Shown here: piece after piece, positions 31,441-44,635 of the stretch
Numbering within the stretch: position 1 is the first letter of the stretch
Layout: the number at the start of each line of letters is the position of its first letter
Source: Manihot esculenta
Taxonomy: Eukaryota > Streptophyta > Magnoliopsida > Malpighiales > Euphorbiaceae
DNA length: 64,000 nt
Assembly (NCBI RefSeq): GCF_001659605.2
Contig: NC_035173.2
Coordinates: 11,966,835-12,030,834 of the forward strand
Direction of reading: 5' to 3'
Position numbers and translations under genes: made by a program
Notes under the pieces: generated by a model
The model's database searches: none
The model's input: the letters and a program-made list of their open reading frames with translations, nothing else
What the model was told of the DNA's origin: nothing

Positions 31441-32401
31441 GGTAAATATTGTATGCATACAGATTGTATCGACCTGAATCAAAATTATCCAAAAATATTG
31501 TTATCCCTTCCCCAATATTAATAAATTAGTCAATGTTGCGTCCGACTTTCAATACTTATCCTCTTTAGGTGCTGTAACATATTGTTACTGAGTTATGCCA
31601 TTCAGGTTGAAGAATGCTAATGCAGCATATCAATGCTGATGAATAAAATTTTTAAAGATAAGTATGTGGAGGTGTACGTGGATAATATGATAGTTAAAAG
31701 CAAGTCCTTTAAAGAGCATGTAAAAGACCTAGAGGAGATATTTTTTGTCTTGGACTGCTATCAAATGAAGCTTAACTTGACCAAATCTGCTTTCTTCATC
31801 AGGAGCAGAAAGTTCTTAGGATATATGGCCAGTAGTAGGAGAATAGAACCAAACCCAGAGAAGGTACAAGCAATTTTTGATATGCCAGAATCGGCCTGTA
31901 TTAGGGATGTATAGAGATTGATAGGAAGGGTGATAATGCTAAATTTGGTTTGTATCTAAATCTATAGAAAAATGCCTACCATTTTTCAAGAAGCTGAGTA
32001 AAGCTCTGAATTTTAAATGGATGAAAAAAAATTCAAGAAGTCCTTTGAAGAATTAAAAGAGTATCTCAGCTCACCGAAGATACTCAGTAGACTGGTGCTA
32101 GGAGAAGACTTGTTTACCTATTTGGCAGCTCCTATTCAGGCAGTTAGTGCAGTGTTGGTATGAGAAGAAGAGGGCATCTAGAAACTGAATTTCTGCATGT
32201 GAGCAAGGTGTTGAAAGGAGGAGAGTTGAGATATTCAAATATAAAGAAAGTAGTCCTAGTGCTCCTTCTAGCCATTCAAAAATTCAAAGTGTATCTAGAA
32301 AATCATCAAGGAATGGTGATAAGGGACCAACATCTAAGGCAAATCCTTCAAATACTAAAGATGTTTGGGCAGATGCTGGCATGGTTGGTAGAAATGAGGC
32401 C
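31441..32401 (+). pseudogene. Tat-type RT catalytic core remnant
   Basis: Coding resumes with GKYCMHTDCIDLNQNYPK, then VMPFRLKNANAAYQ. The frame from 31633 reads YVEVYVDNMIVKSKSF, where the YVDD catalytic box has become YVDN. The FLGYM motif and SSPKILSRLV follow, with several stops. Loss of the second catalytic Asp and the stops make it non-functional. It ends at ATATT, the target of the LTR-derived insertion at 32407. Confidence 0.8.
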
Positions 32402-32406
32402 ATATT

Positions 32407-32856
32407 TGTAACAGCCCGGAAACCGAACTGCCACCGGCACTAGGATCCAGATCGACTTAAGGTCGCCGGGACCCGTAGTAAGCCTGCTATCCTGACTGTG
32501 AACCTGTGACATCCCATACATGATCATATATTTTCGGTAAAAACATAAAACGTTTCTTCGTTCCAAGGCTTAACCTGTGCATGCACTATCTCTGTTCTCT
32601 ACCAATCCCTACTAGAGCTCCTCATTGCGCTAGGCGGATAAAACTCATAATGTTAAGCCTGGTTTTCTCATAAATATACAACAATATAGAAACATAAACT
32701 GATCATGTGAAAACACAAAAAGGGATTACAACTCGTCTAATCAAGCACCATTCTATACACTGTACACATACATTATCTCTTTCAATTTCCAGTTACATGT
32801 CCACACTAACTAACTATTACAAACTATGGTGGCAGTTCGGTTTCCGGGCTGTTACA
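32407..32856. mobile_element. 450-bp LTR-derived element with perfect inverted ends (TSD ATATT)
   Basis: The first 29 bases (32407-32435, beginning TGTAACAGCCCGGAAACC) are the exact reverse complement of the last 29 (32828-32856). ATATT flanks both sides (32402-32406, 32857-32861). Most of the body (to about 32820) matches the 3' part of the chromovirus LTR in reverse orientation. The right end is a second copy of the same LTR terminus in inverted orientation, where the other LTR end (CCGGGTATTACA type) would be expected. Both ends share bases not seen in any other LTR here (ACAGCCC, CCGAACTGCC). Confidence 0.88.
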
Positions 32857-32861
32857 ATATT

Positions 32862-33420
32862 GCCTGCAATACAAGCTGCGGTCAAGTAAGGCCTAAGCAC
32901 TACCAAACTTCATAATTGAGTGCTTGTTCAATGAGGAAGAGGGATTGCGCAACACTTTAGAGAAAAGAGAAGAAGAAGTGTAGTCAAGAAGAAAGAGATC
33001 AGCCTAATCATAAGTACAGATGGAGCCTATATGTAGATGGGGCAGCAAGCTTGACTTGGGTCAGGGTAGGGGCAACTCTTAAAGGACCTGATGACATGGT
33101 GAAATCATACACACTGAGGTTCAACTTCCCTATCTCTAATAACATGGCAAAGTTAGAGGCCCTCAGTAATGGGATGCAATTAGTGTTAGAAACAAGAGTG
33201 AATGATCTCAAAGTGCTTTGCGATTCACGGTTAGTTGTTAACCAAATCAAAGGGATTTATGAGGCCCGTGATGAAACCATGAAGTGATACTTGGCCCAAG
33301 TCAGAGCAATTTAGGACGAATTCAAACAGAAAGGGATCTTGTTCCAGGTTGATTTCATTCCTCGAGCTTAGAACAAAAAAGCTAATATGCTAAGCAGTTA
33401 TCTAATGAAGAACTAGAGCA
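32862..33420 (+). pseudogene. Tat-type RNase H remnant
   Basis: The frame from about 33018 reads WSLYVDGAASLTWVRVGATL, then NNMAKLEALSNGMQLVLE, KVLCDSRLVVNQIKGIYEA and, after a TGA, YLAQVRAI. This is the plant-type RNase H carried by Tat elements beside the older one. The D, E, D residues of the catalytic set are readable. Several stops follow. Confidence 0.75.
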
Positions 33421-33589
33421 ACTGCCCCGAGAAGTGTTAGTTGAAACCATTTCACAGTTTAGCTTTGAGAAACCTACCCTTATCATGCAATTAGAAACAA
33501 AGCCTTGTTGAACGGTCCAATTCATAAAATAATTTGATTAGGGGGAGCTTCCAGAGGATAAAAATAAGGCCAAGAGGATAGCAGCCAAG

Positions 33590-34384
33590 GTAAGGAATTA
33601 TCAGTATGAAGATGGGTACTCTTCAAAAGGGGCAAGTCAGCCACATGGCTTTAGTGTGTGGGAACAAAGGAAGCAACATGCATTTATGTAAGAAATACAT
33701 CAGGGCATTTGTGGCGTCCATAAAGGAGCAACTACGCTGGCCAATAAGATATTTAGTCAATGATATTATTGGCCCATCTTGAAGACTGACATATAAGACT
33801 ACGGGAAGAATTGTGATGTGCACCAAAGGTTTGGACGGGCTACTAACACACCTGTGGTTTTACAAACTAGTATCTCTATCCTATGACCTTTCTTACAGTG
33901 GGGCATAGATATCCTCGGGTCTTTTCTCTAAAAATGACTGGGCAAAGAAAGTATGTCGTCATGGCAATAAAGTATTTCTCAAAGTGGCCAGAAGCTGAAG
34001 CCATAAAAAACATAACTGCTTATCAAATGATCGATTTTGTGTTGGGTAACATCATATGCAGGTTTGGGATACAAGTGATATTTATATGAGATAATGGAAC
34101 TCACTTTGACTATAAGGAGTTTAGGGAGTTCACAAAAAACTGGACATATGTCACATGTTTGCATTAATTTCAAACCAACGGGTAGACTAAAGTCACTAAC
34201 AGGATTATTATGAACAAACTAAAGAAAAGGCTAAATGGGGCAAAGGCAAAATGGGTAGATGAGTTATCAAGCATCCTCTAGGCTTGTAGCACTTCACCAC
34301 GGGCCGCCACAAGAGAAACTCCATTTTTCTTAGCATATGAGAAAAAATATATGGCCCAGTTGAGCTCAAAATCCCAACTCATAG
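33590..34384 (+). pseudogene. Tat-type integrase remnant, first part
   Basis: The zinc-binding part reads EIHQGICGVHKGATTLANK and later CDVHQRFGRATNTP. The core reads KYFSKWPEAEAIKNITAYQ, then ICRFGIQVIFI and DNGTHFDYKEFREF, then RIIMNKLKKRLNGAKAKW. Stops at about 34088, 34165 and elsewhere break it. It is cut at CATAG by the solo LTR 34385-36733. Confidence 0.8.
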
Positions 34385-36733
34385 TGTAACGACCCGAAAA
34401 TCGGACCGCTACCGGCGCTAGGATCCAGATCGGCTTAAAGCCGCCGGGACCCGTAGCAAGCCAAACATTCATCCTGTATACCTGTTTAATCCCATACATG
34501 ATCAACATATACATAAAATTTTGAACTTTTCCTTACATTCATTCATTCATTCACCAAACTCAACCTGTGCATGCACTATACATAACATAATCATAAACAT
34601 TAACTCCTCTTTCGAGTCTCATCCATGCCCCAATGGGGTGACATAACATGTATTGAGTTTGGTTACATAAGCATCATTAAAATCATGTACCCAAAGGGAT
34701 ACACAACATACTACGGTCAAGCACAACTATAAACCTCAATAGACATCATTACATTACATTTCTATACCATACTTTTACATGACTGTACTCAATATAACAT
34801 ATCAACGTTTTTCATGTCCACACTAGCTATTACATGACCATGACGTCATTACTCTTGCTGACCTCCTGGTCTACCCTGTACTTGCAAACCTGGGGGTTAA
34901 GGGAGAGGGGTGAGCTACTAGAGGCCAGTGAGCAGAATAATGGAACATTATAATTAAAACACATGGTAACATGGAATGCATCACATCACAGCTAATCACA
35001 TCAAGGATGAATTTGTCACCAATAGTCCTCCACACATTCCAATAGTGCCAGGGGCGTAGAATGGGCCTCGACCTGGTCTTTCTCTTATCATAACATACAT
35101 AACATAACATTCCAATAATGCCAGGGGCATAGAATGGGCCTCGACCTGGTCTTTCTCTTACTATAGTGCCAGGGGCGTAGAATGGGCCTCGACCTGGTCT
35201 TTCTCTTACTATAGTGCCAGGGGCGTAGAATGGGCCTCGACCTGGACTTCCATACCATACCATATCATATCATGTCATACCATACGAGGACTAGAGGATC
35301 ATTCAACATTCATCCACATCATCAACATAATATGCAATGCAACATATTCGTGAATTCTAATGCAAACATCCTATTATATCTCATGGCATTCATGATGCGT
35401 GAATCATGCTAAAACTGATTTATTTATTTTAAAGCATAAGGAGTTATTCCACTCACCTCTGGCTGAAGCTCTAATGACTCTGAAGCAACTATCTCACTGC
35501 TGAGGTCCTCGGTTCCTCGGGTCCGAACCTACACAGGTGGACTCAAATGAGGGACCTAACATACAAAAACATGACTCTGAAATACTCCCCAAAAACCCCC
35601 TAAAACACCTTAAAACAATCATAGGAAACATGCAAAGGAGGGCTGTACAGGGCACTTTCGGCGGCAGGTTCGGCGGCCGAAAGTCCCTCCAGAGCCGAAA
35701 GTCAGGCAGGTTCGGCGGCACCTTCGGCGGCTGAAAGTGACCTCCAGAGACGAAAGTCCATTTTCGGGGGCAGGCTTCGGCAGTCGAAAGGCTTGCCTCA
35801 CAGACAGGTTCGGCGGCCGAAAGTCCCTTCGGCTGCCGAACCTGGTTTCTCCCAAAGGGCAGAAACTCGGCTCAACAAGCTCCCAAAGCCTCCCAAACTT
35901 CTAATCATGCATCCAACTCAACCAAAACATGCATACACACATACATCAACACCTAGGGGTCTCAAACTATCCTAAACCCCAACAACAACACATCAAACAT
36001 GCATATCCAACACACATTGTCCATATAATCACATAAAACCTAACAAAGCTCAACTAACTTAAACATGCCTTTCTACCCCATGAATCAACTTAAAACTTGT
36101 TTAAAACATACCATAAGCTCAAGATCGGCTCTTACCTCTTGAAGATCGAGGGAGAGACGACCTAAACTTGGAGAACCAAGGAAAAGAGCTCCTGAGTCTT
36201 CCAAGCCTCAAACTTGCTTTAATGCTCAAAAATCTTCAAAACAAAGTGAAAACTCATGAAAATCATGAAAGATTTGTAGGAAGAGACTCAAAATCGGCGA
36301 GGGACGGCGGAGAACTCACCTTGGCCGAAAATGGGGAGAAAAGCTCGCCCATTCGGACAAGGGGACCCTTTTATAGGTGGCTGGTCAGGCCACTTTCGGA
36401 GGCCTAACGTGCCTCCGCATGCATGCCATGTTCGGCGGCCGAACATGAGATTCGGCGGCCGAACCTAGAATTCCCTCACTTATGCCTTCGGGGGCCTAAA
36501 GCACTCCCGAAGTGCATGCATGTTCGGCAGCCGAACTTAAGGTTCGGCGGCCGAACCTGAGTATTCCTCTCAAGACTATTTTCATTCAAAACTTAATTTC
36601 TTTCTTGATTAAACCCATGAAATACATTAAAACATTTTATAAAAACATGATTTTACCCTTCTAGAGGTTTCCGATATCCGAGATTCCACCGGACGGTAGA
36701 AATTCCGATGCCGGAGTCTAGCCGGGTATTACA
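34385..36733 (-). repeat. Solo LTR of the chromovirus family, long form (TSD CATAG)
   Basis: It is 2,349 bp with CATAG on both sides (34380-34384, 36734-36738). The variable cassette (about 35042-35250) has four copies of a unit containing GTGCCAGGGGCGTAGAATGG and CTCGACCTGG. Palindrome clusters are at about 35655-35845 and 36430-36560. The TATA box reads as TTTTATAG on the + strand near 36369. Donor-like sites are conserved on the minus strand. It splits the Tat integrase. Confidence 0.95.
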
Positions 36734-36738
36734 CATAG

Positions 36739-36988
36739 GATACAATTTTGTAATGGCCTATGCAATGAGGAAAGCTAAGGAGTAATGTAGACGGTTTAGA
36801 GGAATTGCAGAATAAAGCTAGTATTTGAATGCTCGCATATCAACAATGAGCAGTCCATTGTCATGATCATGAGGTCATAGTAAAGGTGCTTAAGATGGGA
36901 GAGTAGGTCCTCTGAAAGCTAGATGCAATAGGAAAGAGAGAAGGCATGACCTTAAAGGTCATCAAAGTAATAAAACTAGGAGTGTTAT
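36739..36988 (+). pseudogene. Tat-type integrase C-terminal part, between two insertions
   Basis: Across frames the remnant gives LAYQQ-like sequence, VIVKVLKMGE and KREGMTLKVIKVIKLGVL. These correspond to the region after the integrase core in Tat elements. It is bounded by the TSD CATAG on the left and the TSD GTTAT on the right. Confidence 0.55.
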
Positions 36989-39275
36989 TGTAACGACCCG
37001 AAAATCGGACCGCTACCGGTGCTAGGATCCATATCAGCTTAAGGCCGCCGGGACCCGTAGCAAGCCAAACATTCATCCTGTATACCTGTTTAATCCCATA
37101 CATGATCAACAATTACATAAAAATTTAAAACTTTCTCATTTAATCATTCATTCATTCTTTCGTCAAGTTTAACCTGTGCATGCACAAATCATAACATAAA
37201 CCTCGCACTGGAGTCCTCATCAAATACTCCAATGGGGTAACATAACATACATTAAGCTTGGTTTACAATAATCATCATTTAACATTTAAGATAATGTACT
37301 AGAGAGGGATTAACAACATACTATGGTCAAGCATAACTCTAAACTTCCATAAGCATCATTACATTACATTTCTATACCATACTTTTACATTACATCATAT
37401 TCATGTCCACAGCTAACTATTACATAAAACATGACTCTACTCTTGCTGACCTCTTGGTCTACCCTGTACCTGCAAACCTGGGGGTTAAGGGAGAGGGGTG
37501 GGTGAGCTATAAAGCCCAGTGAGCAGAATAAATAAACATTCAATTTAAGTTTCATGCTTTCATGAAATGCAACACATCACAAACAAATCACATCAAGGAT
37601 GGACTTGTCACCAATAGTCCTCTACATAGTCCAATCGTGCCAGGGGCGAAGAATGGGCCTCACTGGTCTTTCTCTTAACATAACATAACATGACATTCCA
37701 TAGTGCCAAGGGCGTAGAATGGGCCTCACTGGTCTTTCTCTTAACATAGTGCCAGGGGCGTAGAATGGGCCTCACTGGCTATCCATACCGTATCATCATC
37801 ATACCATAACATACGAGGACTAAAGGATCATTCAACATCCATCCACATCATCATCAAGTTATGCAATGCAACATATTCGTGAATTCTAATGCAAACAACC
37901 TATTATATCTCATGGCATACGTGATGCATGTATCATGCTCAAAATTTATTTATTTGTTTTGAAACATAAGGAGTTATTCTACTCAGCTCTGGCTGAAGCT
38001 CTAATGACTCTGAAGCAGCTATCTCACTGCTGAGGGCCTCGGTTCCTCGGATCCAAACCTACACAGGTGGACTCAAATGAGAGACCAAACATCCATGAAC
38101 ATGACTCTAAAATACTCCCAAAAAACCCCCTAAAATACCTTAAAACAATCATAGAAATCATGCAAAGGAAGGCTGAACAGGGCACTTTCGGCGGTAGGTT
38201 CGGCGGCCGAAAGTCCCTCCAGAGCCGAAAGTCATGCACCTTCGGCGGCACTTTCGGCGGCCGAAGGTTCCCTCCAGAGACGAAACTCATGCATGTTCGG
38301 CGGCACCTTCGGCGGCCGAAACTCCCTTCCAGAGCCGAAAGTCCACTTTCGGGGGCAAGGTTTGGCAGCTGAAAGTTGGCCTCCACAGGCAGGTTCGGCG
38401 GCCGAAAGTCCCTTTGGCTGCCGAACCTGAGTTCTCCCAAAGGGCAGAAACTAGGCTCCAACATGCACAAAAGCCTCCCAACTCATTCACACATGCATTT
38501 ACCTATTCTACAGCAAGCAAACTCAAGCCAACAAGCACATAGGGGTCTCAAACTAACTTAAACTCCAACCAAAACACATCAAACAACCCACATTGCTCAT
38601 AAACATAACATAAACCCATAAACTTCAACAATAACCTAAACATGCATTTCTACCCCACAAAACTCATAAAACTTATTTAAAACATACTAGAATGGCAGGA
38701 TTGAAGCTTACCTCTTGAAGATCTAGAGGAGAAACGATCCTAACTTGGAGATAGGGGAGATCTCAACTCTTTGGTCTCCAAGCTCCAAAACTTGCTCTTT
38801 TGCTAAAAAATCTTCAAATCAAGATAAAACTCGTTAAAACTCTAAAGATCGGAGGAAAAACATCAAAAACAAACCATGGGAGAGCAGGGACTCACCGTGG
38901 CCAAAAATGGGGAGAAAACTCGCCCGTTTCGGCCATGGAGCCCTTTTATAGGGGCTGCTAGACCACCTTTCAGCAGCCTAAACTGCCTCCAAAACTCATG
39001 CAAGTTCGGCGGCTGAACATGAGATTCGGCGGCCGAACCTTTGAAACTTTCGGAAGCCTAACTTGCCCCCCTAAACTATCCAATGTTCGGCGGCCGAACC
39101 TGGAAATGCCTTCTTGGTCTTTTTCATTCAAAACTCAATTTCCATCTTACTTAAAATCATCAAATACATTAAAACATTTTATGAAAACATGATTTTACCC
39201 TTCTAGAGGTTTTCGACATCCGAGATTCCACCGAACGGTAGGAATTTCGATACCGGAGTCTAGCCGGGTATTACA
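36989..39275 (-). repeat. 3' LTR of the minus-strand chromovirus
   Basis: It is 2,287 bp. The cassette at about 37636-37785 holds three copies of the GTGCCAGGGGCGTAGAATGG unit; the first and second carry small changes. The U3 palindrome block near 39000-39050 has one palindrome and spacer more than the other LTR of the same element. The GTGAGT donor-like site near 37980 is changed (CAGCTC on the + strand). Confidence 0.92.
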
Positions 39276-39290
39276 TTCGTCCCCCCTTAA
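39276..39290 (-). other. Polypurine tract of the minus-strand chromovirus
   Basis: Read on the minus strand, AAGGGGGGACGAA abuts the LTR start TGTAATACCC. A GAACATT...AATGTTC inverted pair lies just before it, a weaker form of the hairpin in the + strand copy. Confidence 0.8.
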
Positions 39291-39373
39291 GAACATTCGT
39301 TCCCTAATGTTCACCAAACAAACATAGCATGGCATAAAACATATACATTCACATAAAACACATAAGACTTACT

Positions 39374-42300
39374 TTAAAAGAGATGAGGATATTGCTGGAG
39401 CATGGACTCCCGTGTCTCCCAGGTACACTCCTCAAAGTTGTGGTGATTCCAAAGGACTTTCACCATCGGGATTTCCTTGTTTCTTAGCTTTCTAATCTGG
39501 GTGTCTATGATCTGCACTGGCTGTTCAACATAGGTGAGATCTTCTTGGATCTCCACATCAGGCTCACTAAGAACCTTGCTCGGATCTGACACGAACTTTC
39601 TTAACATGGAAACATGGAAAACCGGATGGATTCTCTCCATTGAAGCAGGTAAATCCAGCTTATACGATACATTCCCGATCTTTTGCAAGATTCAAAGGGT
39701 CCGATGTACCGTGGAGCTAGTTTACCTTTCTTCCCAAACCGAATCACCCCTTTCATTTGAGACACCTTGAGCAATACCAAATCCCCCTCCTGAAACTCTA
39801 CTTGCCTTCTGCGGATATCTGCAAAACTCCTTTGCCTGCTCACAGCAGTCTTGATCCTTTCTCTGATTATGGACACCACTCTGCTGGTGATCTCTACTAG
39901 CTCAGGACCTGCTAAGGCCCTTTCTCCAACTTCTTCCCAACAGATAGGCGACCTGCACTTCCTTCCATACAAAGCTTCATATGGAGCCATCCCTATGCTA
40001 GCATGATGGCTGTTATTGTAGGCAAACTCCACCAAAGGTAGATGTTGCCTCCAAGAACCGCCAAAATCCAGCACACATATTCTGAGCATATCCTCTATTG
40101 TCTGGATGGTCCTCTCTGACTGTCCATCCGTCTGAGGATGGAAAGCAGTGCTAAAATCCAACCTGGTACCCATAGCATTCTGCAAACTCTGCCAAAACCT
40201 GGAGGTGAACTGAGGCCCTCTATCAGACACTATTGAAACAGGAACCCCATGCAGCCTGACAATCTCATCTACATACACCTGTGCCAACTTGTCCACAGAA
40301 TAGCCACTCCTGACAGAGATGAAGTGAGCAGATTTGGTCAGTCTGTCCACAATCACCCATATGGAGTCCAATCTATTGGACGCCGCTTGTAGCCCCACCA
40401 CGAAGTCCATAGCTATATTCTCCCATTTCCACTCTGGAATAGGTAGTGGGTTAAGCATTCCAGCCGGCTTCTGATGTTCCAGCTTCACCCTCTGACATAT
40501 TTCGCAGGCTGACACAAACTGTGCCACTTCTCTCTTCATAGCTGGCCACCAATACACTCTCTTCAGATCTTGATACATTTTGGTGGCTCCAGGGTGAACA
40601 CTGTATCTGGCGTTATGAGCTTCCCTCATAATGTCTCCCTTCAGTCCCACGTCATCTGGTACACACAATCTATTCCCATAGCGGAGGATCCCCTTACTGT
40701 CAAATCTGAACTCTTCGTTCTTGCCTGACTGAACAGTCCTGGCATCTTTACCAACTCTGGGTCCTCGTGCTGTTTCTGAGCCACCTGCTCCAGAAACATG
40801 GGTGCCACTCTCATCTGGACTATCAAAGCACCTGTACCAGACAACTCCAACTATAGACCTTCATTGATGAGCTCGAAGAACTCCCTCACTACTGGCCTCC
40901 TCTCTGCTGAAATATGGGACAAACTGCCAAGTGATTTCCGGCTTAAGGCGTCTGCCACAACATTCGCCTTACCCGGATGGTACTGAATCTTGCAATCATA
41001 GTCACTGAGCAGTTCTACCCATCTTCTCTGCCTCAAATTCAGCTCTCTCTGACTCAGGATGTACTGCAGGCTTTTATGATCTGTGAAGATCTCACATTTT
41101 ACCCCATAAAGGTAATGCCTTCACATCTTGAGTGCAAAGATTACCGCTGCCATCTCTAGGTCATGTGTAGGGTAATTCAACTCGTGCTTCTTCAGCTGTC
41201 TAGAAGCATAAGCAATCACCCTTTCATTCTGCATTAGCACACAACCTAGTCCCACTCGGGACGCATCACAATACACTGAGAAGTCTTCATTACTAGTTGG
41301 CAGAGCTAACACTGGTGCTGAAGTCAATCTCTTCTTGAGCTCCTCAAAGCTTTCCTCACACTGGTCAGTCCACACAAACCTCTGGTTCTTCTTAGTCAGT
41401 CTGGTCATAGGAGCTGCAATCTTAGAGAAGTCCTGGACGAACCTCCTGTAGTAACCTGCCAAACCCAAGAAGCTCTTGATCTCTGTCACTGTAGTGGGCC
41501 TAGGCCAGTTAGCTACAGCTTTCACTTTCTTGGGGTCTACCTCGATTCCATTTTCTGACACAACGTGCCCCAAGAATGAAATGCTCCTCAGCCAGAACTC
41601 ACACTTGGAGAACTTGGCATACAAGCCATGTTCCCTCAAGGTTTGCAGAACTAACCTCAGATGATGGGCATGCTCCTCTGCATTCCTGGAATACACTAAG
41701 ATATCATCTATGAAGACAATAACAAAGTGATCCAGGTATTGGCTAAACACTCTGTTCATGAGGTCCATGAATGCTGCAGGGGCATTGGTTAATCCGAACG
41801 GCATCACAAGGAACTCATAGTGCCCATATCTGGTCCTGAACGCTGTCTTCGGTACATCCTCTTCTCTTATCCTCAACTGATGGTATCCCGATCTCAGATC
41901 TATCTTGGAGAAACAACCTGCTCCGGCTAGCTGGTCAAATAGATCGTCGATCCTTGGCAACGGGTACTTGTTCTTGGTAGTGACCTTGTTCAACTGTCTG
42001 TAGTCGATACAAAGTCTGAGGGATCCATCCTTCTTTTTCACAAATAGCACTGGAGCACCCCAAGGTGAGGTACTCGGTCGGATGAAGCCTCTATCTACCA
42101 ACTCTTGCAACTGCTCCTTAAGCTCCTTCAATTCTGCTGGTGCCATCCTGTAGGGAGGGATAGAGATCGGTCTAGTTCCAGGCATCAACTCAATTTCAAA
42201 CTCTATCTCCCTAGCAGGTGGTAAACCTGGCAGCTCATCTGGGAACTCATCTAAAAACTCACTGACCATGGGCACTGAGGCGGGCACTCTAACATGACTA

Positions 42301-44363
42301 TCTAGCTCTCTCACATGAGCTAGAAAACCCTGACAACCCCTCCTGAGCAACCTACGAGCCTGTAGGGCTGATATCAAACCTCTAGGTGTACTGCCCCTGT
42401 CTCCTCTGAAGACGACCTCTGACCCATCCTGACATCTGAACTTGACTACCTTGTCTTTGCAGTCCAAGGTAGCACCATGGGTAGATAGCCAATCCATCCC
42501 TAAAATGACGTCGAAATCTGTCAAATCTAGAACCACAAGGTCGGCAGAAAGGCATCTTCCCTCCACAAAAATTGGACTACACTAGCAGACTGACTCTGCC
42601 ACTAATGGGTCGCACTTGGGTCCACTGACCCATAGGGGACACTCTAACCCAGAGACCATCAAACCCAATCTCTCGACGGCCCTCGGAGCAATAAAAGAAT
42701 GAGATGCACCAGGATCCATTAAGGCATAAACATCAGAACAACCAATGATGAAATTACCTGACACCACTGTGTTCGATGCATTTGGCTCCTGCTGTGTCAT
42801 TGTGAAGATCCGTGCTGGGGCTGATGGACCTTCACCTCTGAATCCCGCTGAAGAAGAGGCTGCCCCTCTCCCTCTGCCTCTGCCACTGGCCTGAGTCGCG
42901 GCTGGAGCTACTGGCTGAGCCACACTACCAGAGGCTGTCTGCTGAGACTGTGCCACAAAAGCTGCTCTAGGATACTCCCGAGCCATGTGTCCCTCTTGCC
43001 CACATCTGAAGCAGGCTGTTGTCCCGACCAGACATACACCCTTGTGCGACTTCCCACACTTCCTACATACTGCATTATCTGCACCTGAGCTTGAGCCACC
43101 TCCTAATCCCAGACCTGACTTGATCTTGCTCCAGAACTTGTTCTTCTTTGACTTCTTGGTGGTACTGCTCCACCTCTTACTAGCTGAACTCAGAGAAGAA
43201 GAGTCTAACTTGCCCCCACCAGGGGTCTTGGAACCAGAAGGCTGCGCCACTGACTGTTTAACTTTTCCCTCGATTATTGCACTAGCTTCCATCCTCCGAG
43301 CCATATCCACAATGGCATGGAAACTCTTCCTCTCTGCTGACTGAATCAAGGAGGAATACCTGGAATGGAGCCTCATGATATACCTCCTTGACTTCTTCTG
43401 ATCTGTGTCCAGATTCTGTCCAGCAAACGGCAACAGCTCCAAGAATCTGTTTGTATACTCATCCACACTCATCTCATCTGACTGCCTCAACAGCTCAAAT
43501 TCAATTATCTTTAACTCCCTTGAACTGTCAGGGAAAGCCCATCCTGCAAACTCATTTGCAAACTCCTCCCATGATAGGCTGTCCAATCTCGGGTTCACAT
43601 AGTTTTTGAACCACTCACGAGCCTTCTTGCATTTCAGTGTGAACCCAGCCATCTGAATGGCTCTACTGTCATCAGCTCCTATCTCATCTGTAATCGTTCT
43701 GACCCTCTCAAGATACACAAACGGGTCATCACCGGTTTCATACTGGGGAGCACCCAGCTTCATGTAGTCGGTCATCTTGACCTTGCTCCCCCCAGATGAG
43801 CTAGGTTTAGGCATTTGGGTTTCTGGGACAGTAGGTGCTGCTGGTGGTGTACGAGGTACAGTATCCCCTAGGGTAGGGTTTGTTGTACCTGGGTAGAAGG
43901 ACGGGGGTGGGTACATGGGGTACTGTGGGTATGGTGGGTAGAAAGGTGGGTATGGCATGTGTGAGTGGTAAGGGCTAAAGCTGGGGTAATCCGATGTACC
44001 TCCCATCGAATACTTGGGATTATGAGAAAAGGGTGGGTACTAGGGTGGCTCAACAAACCCCGAGGCCTGAGTGCCTCCTTGGGACTCTCCCATACCCTCC
44101 TCTGACATACTCACTCCAAGACTGCCATCCCTCCTCTGATCCACATCCATATCATCCCCCACATCCTCTGACATTCCTCCTTGAACTGTTCCCCTTACTG
44201 ATCTGCTTCTGTTCATATCCAAAGACCTTCTAGGGTCTCTCACTGCTCTTTCCCTGCTAGACCCGCTAGACATTGCCCTTGGCAATGCAGGGGGACGGGC
44301 ACTCATGCCCTCATCCTCCGGTGGTACTCTAGTCAATCGTGCAGATCGACAAGTTCCTCTCAT
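39374..44363 (-). pseudogene. gag-pol: Gag-pol of the minus-strand chromovirus, with stops and frameshifts
   Basis: The gag ATG is at 44363-44361 and the natural stop at 39376-39374, the same span as the + strand copy. Domains are gag core, CFRCGQEGHMAREY (last Cys of the zinc knuckle replaced by Tyr), protease [24 protein letters not shown], RNase H, integrase and chromodomain. Breaks: in-frame stops at 44042-44040, 42581-42579 (Gln codon CAG to TAG), 41120-41118 (Trp to TGA) and just after 40851 (Gln to TAG), and one-base deletions near 40746 and 39691. Most stops fit C-to-T decay. The Arg codon opposite the stop of the + strand copy is intact here. Confidence 0.95.
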
Positions 44364-44620
44364 CTTGTTTACTGAAAAACAGCACACATCCCATAAACAT
44401 TAGCATCAAATGGTTCATGTGCAAACGCATCAAATGGTTCATGTGCAAGCACATGAACCCGCATCACATGCATCACATACATAACATATCATGGCATTTC
44501 ACATCATCAATTAAGACAGGACTCTACATCCTATCCTAGTGGACATGATTTTCCTATTGTGCTTGACCTTCTAGAACATCTATGAGCCCGACACTCTAGG
44601 TCCGACCATATGAACCTAGG

Positions 44621-44632
44621 GCTCTGATACCA
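44621..44632 (-). other. Primer-binding site, tRNA-iMet
   Basis: The + strand GCTCTGATACCA is the reverse complement of TGGTATCAGAGC and lies three bases from the LTR end at 44636. Confidence 0.95.
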
Positions 44633-44635
44633 ATC

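Noticed and set aside
34871..35263. 130-aa minus-strand open frame with repeated RGPFYAPGTIVRERPG
   Set aside because: It is the translation of the four-unit LTR cassette; the repeats follow the DNA unit and no protein family fits.
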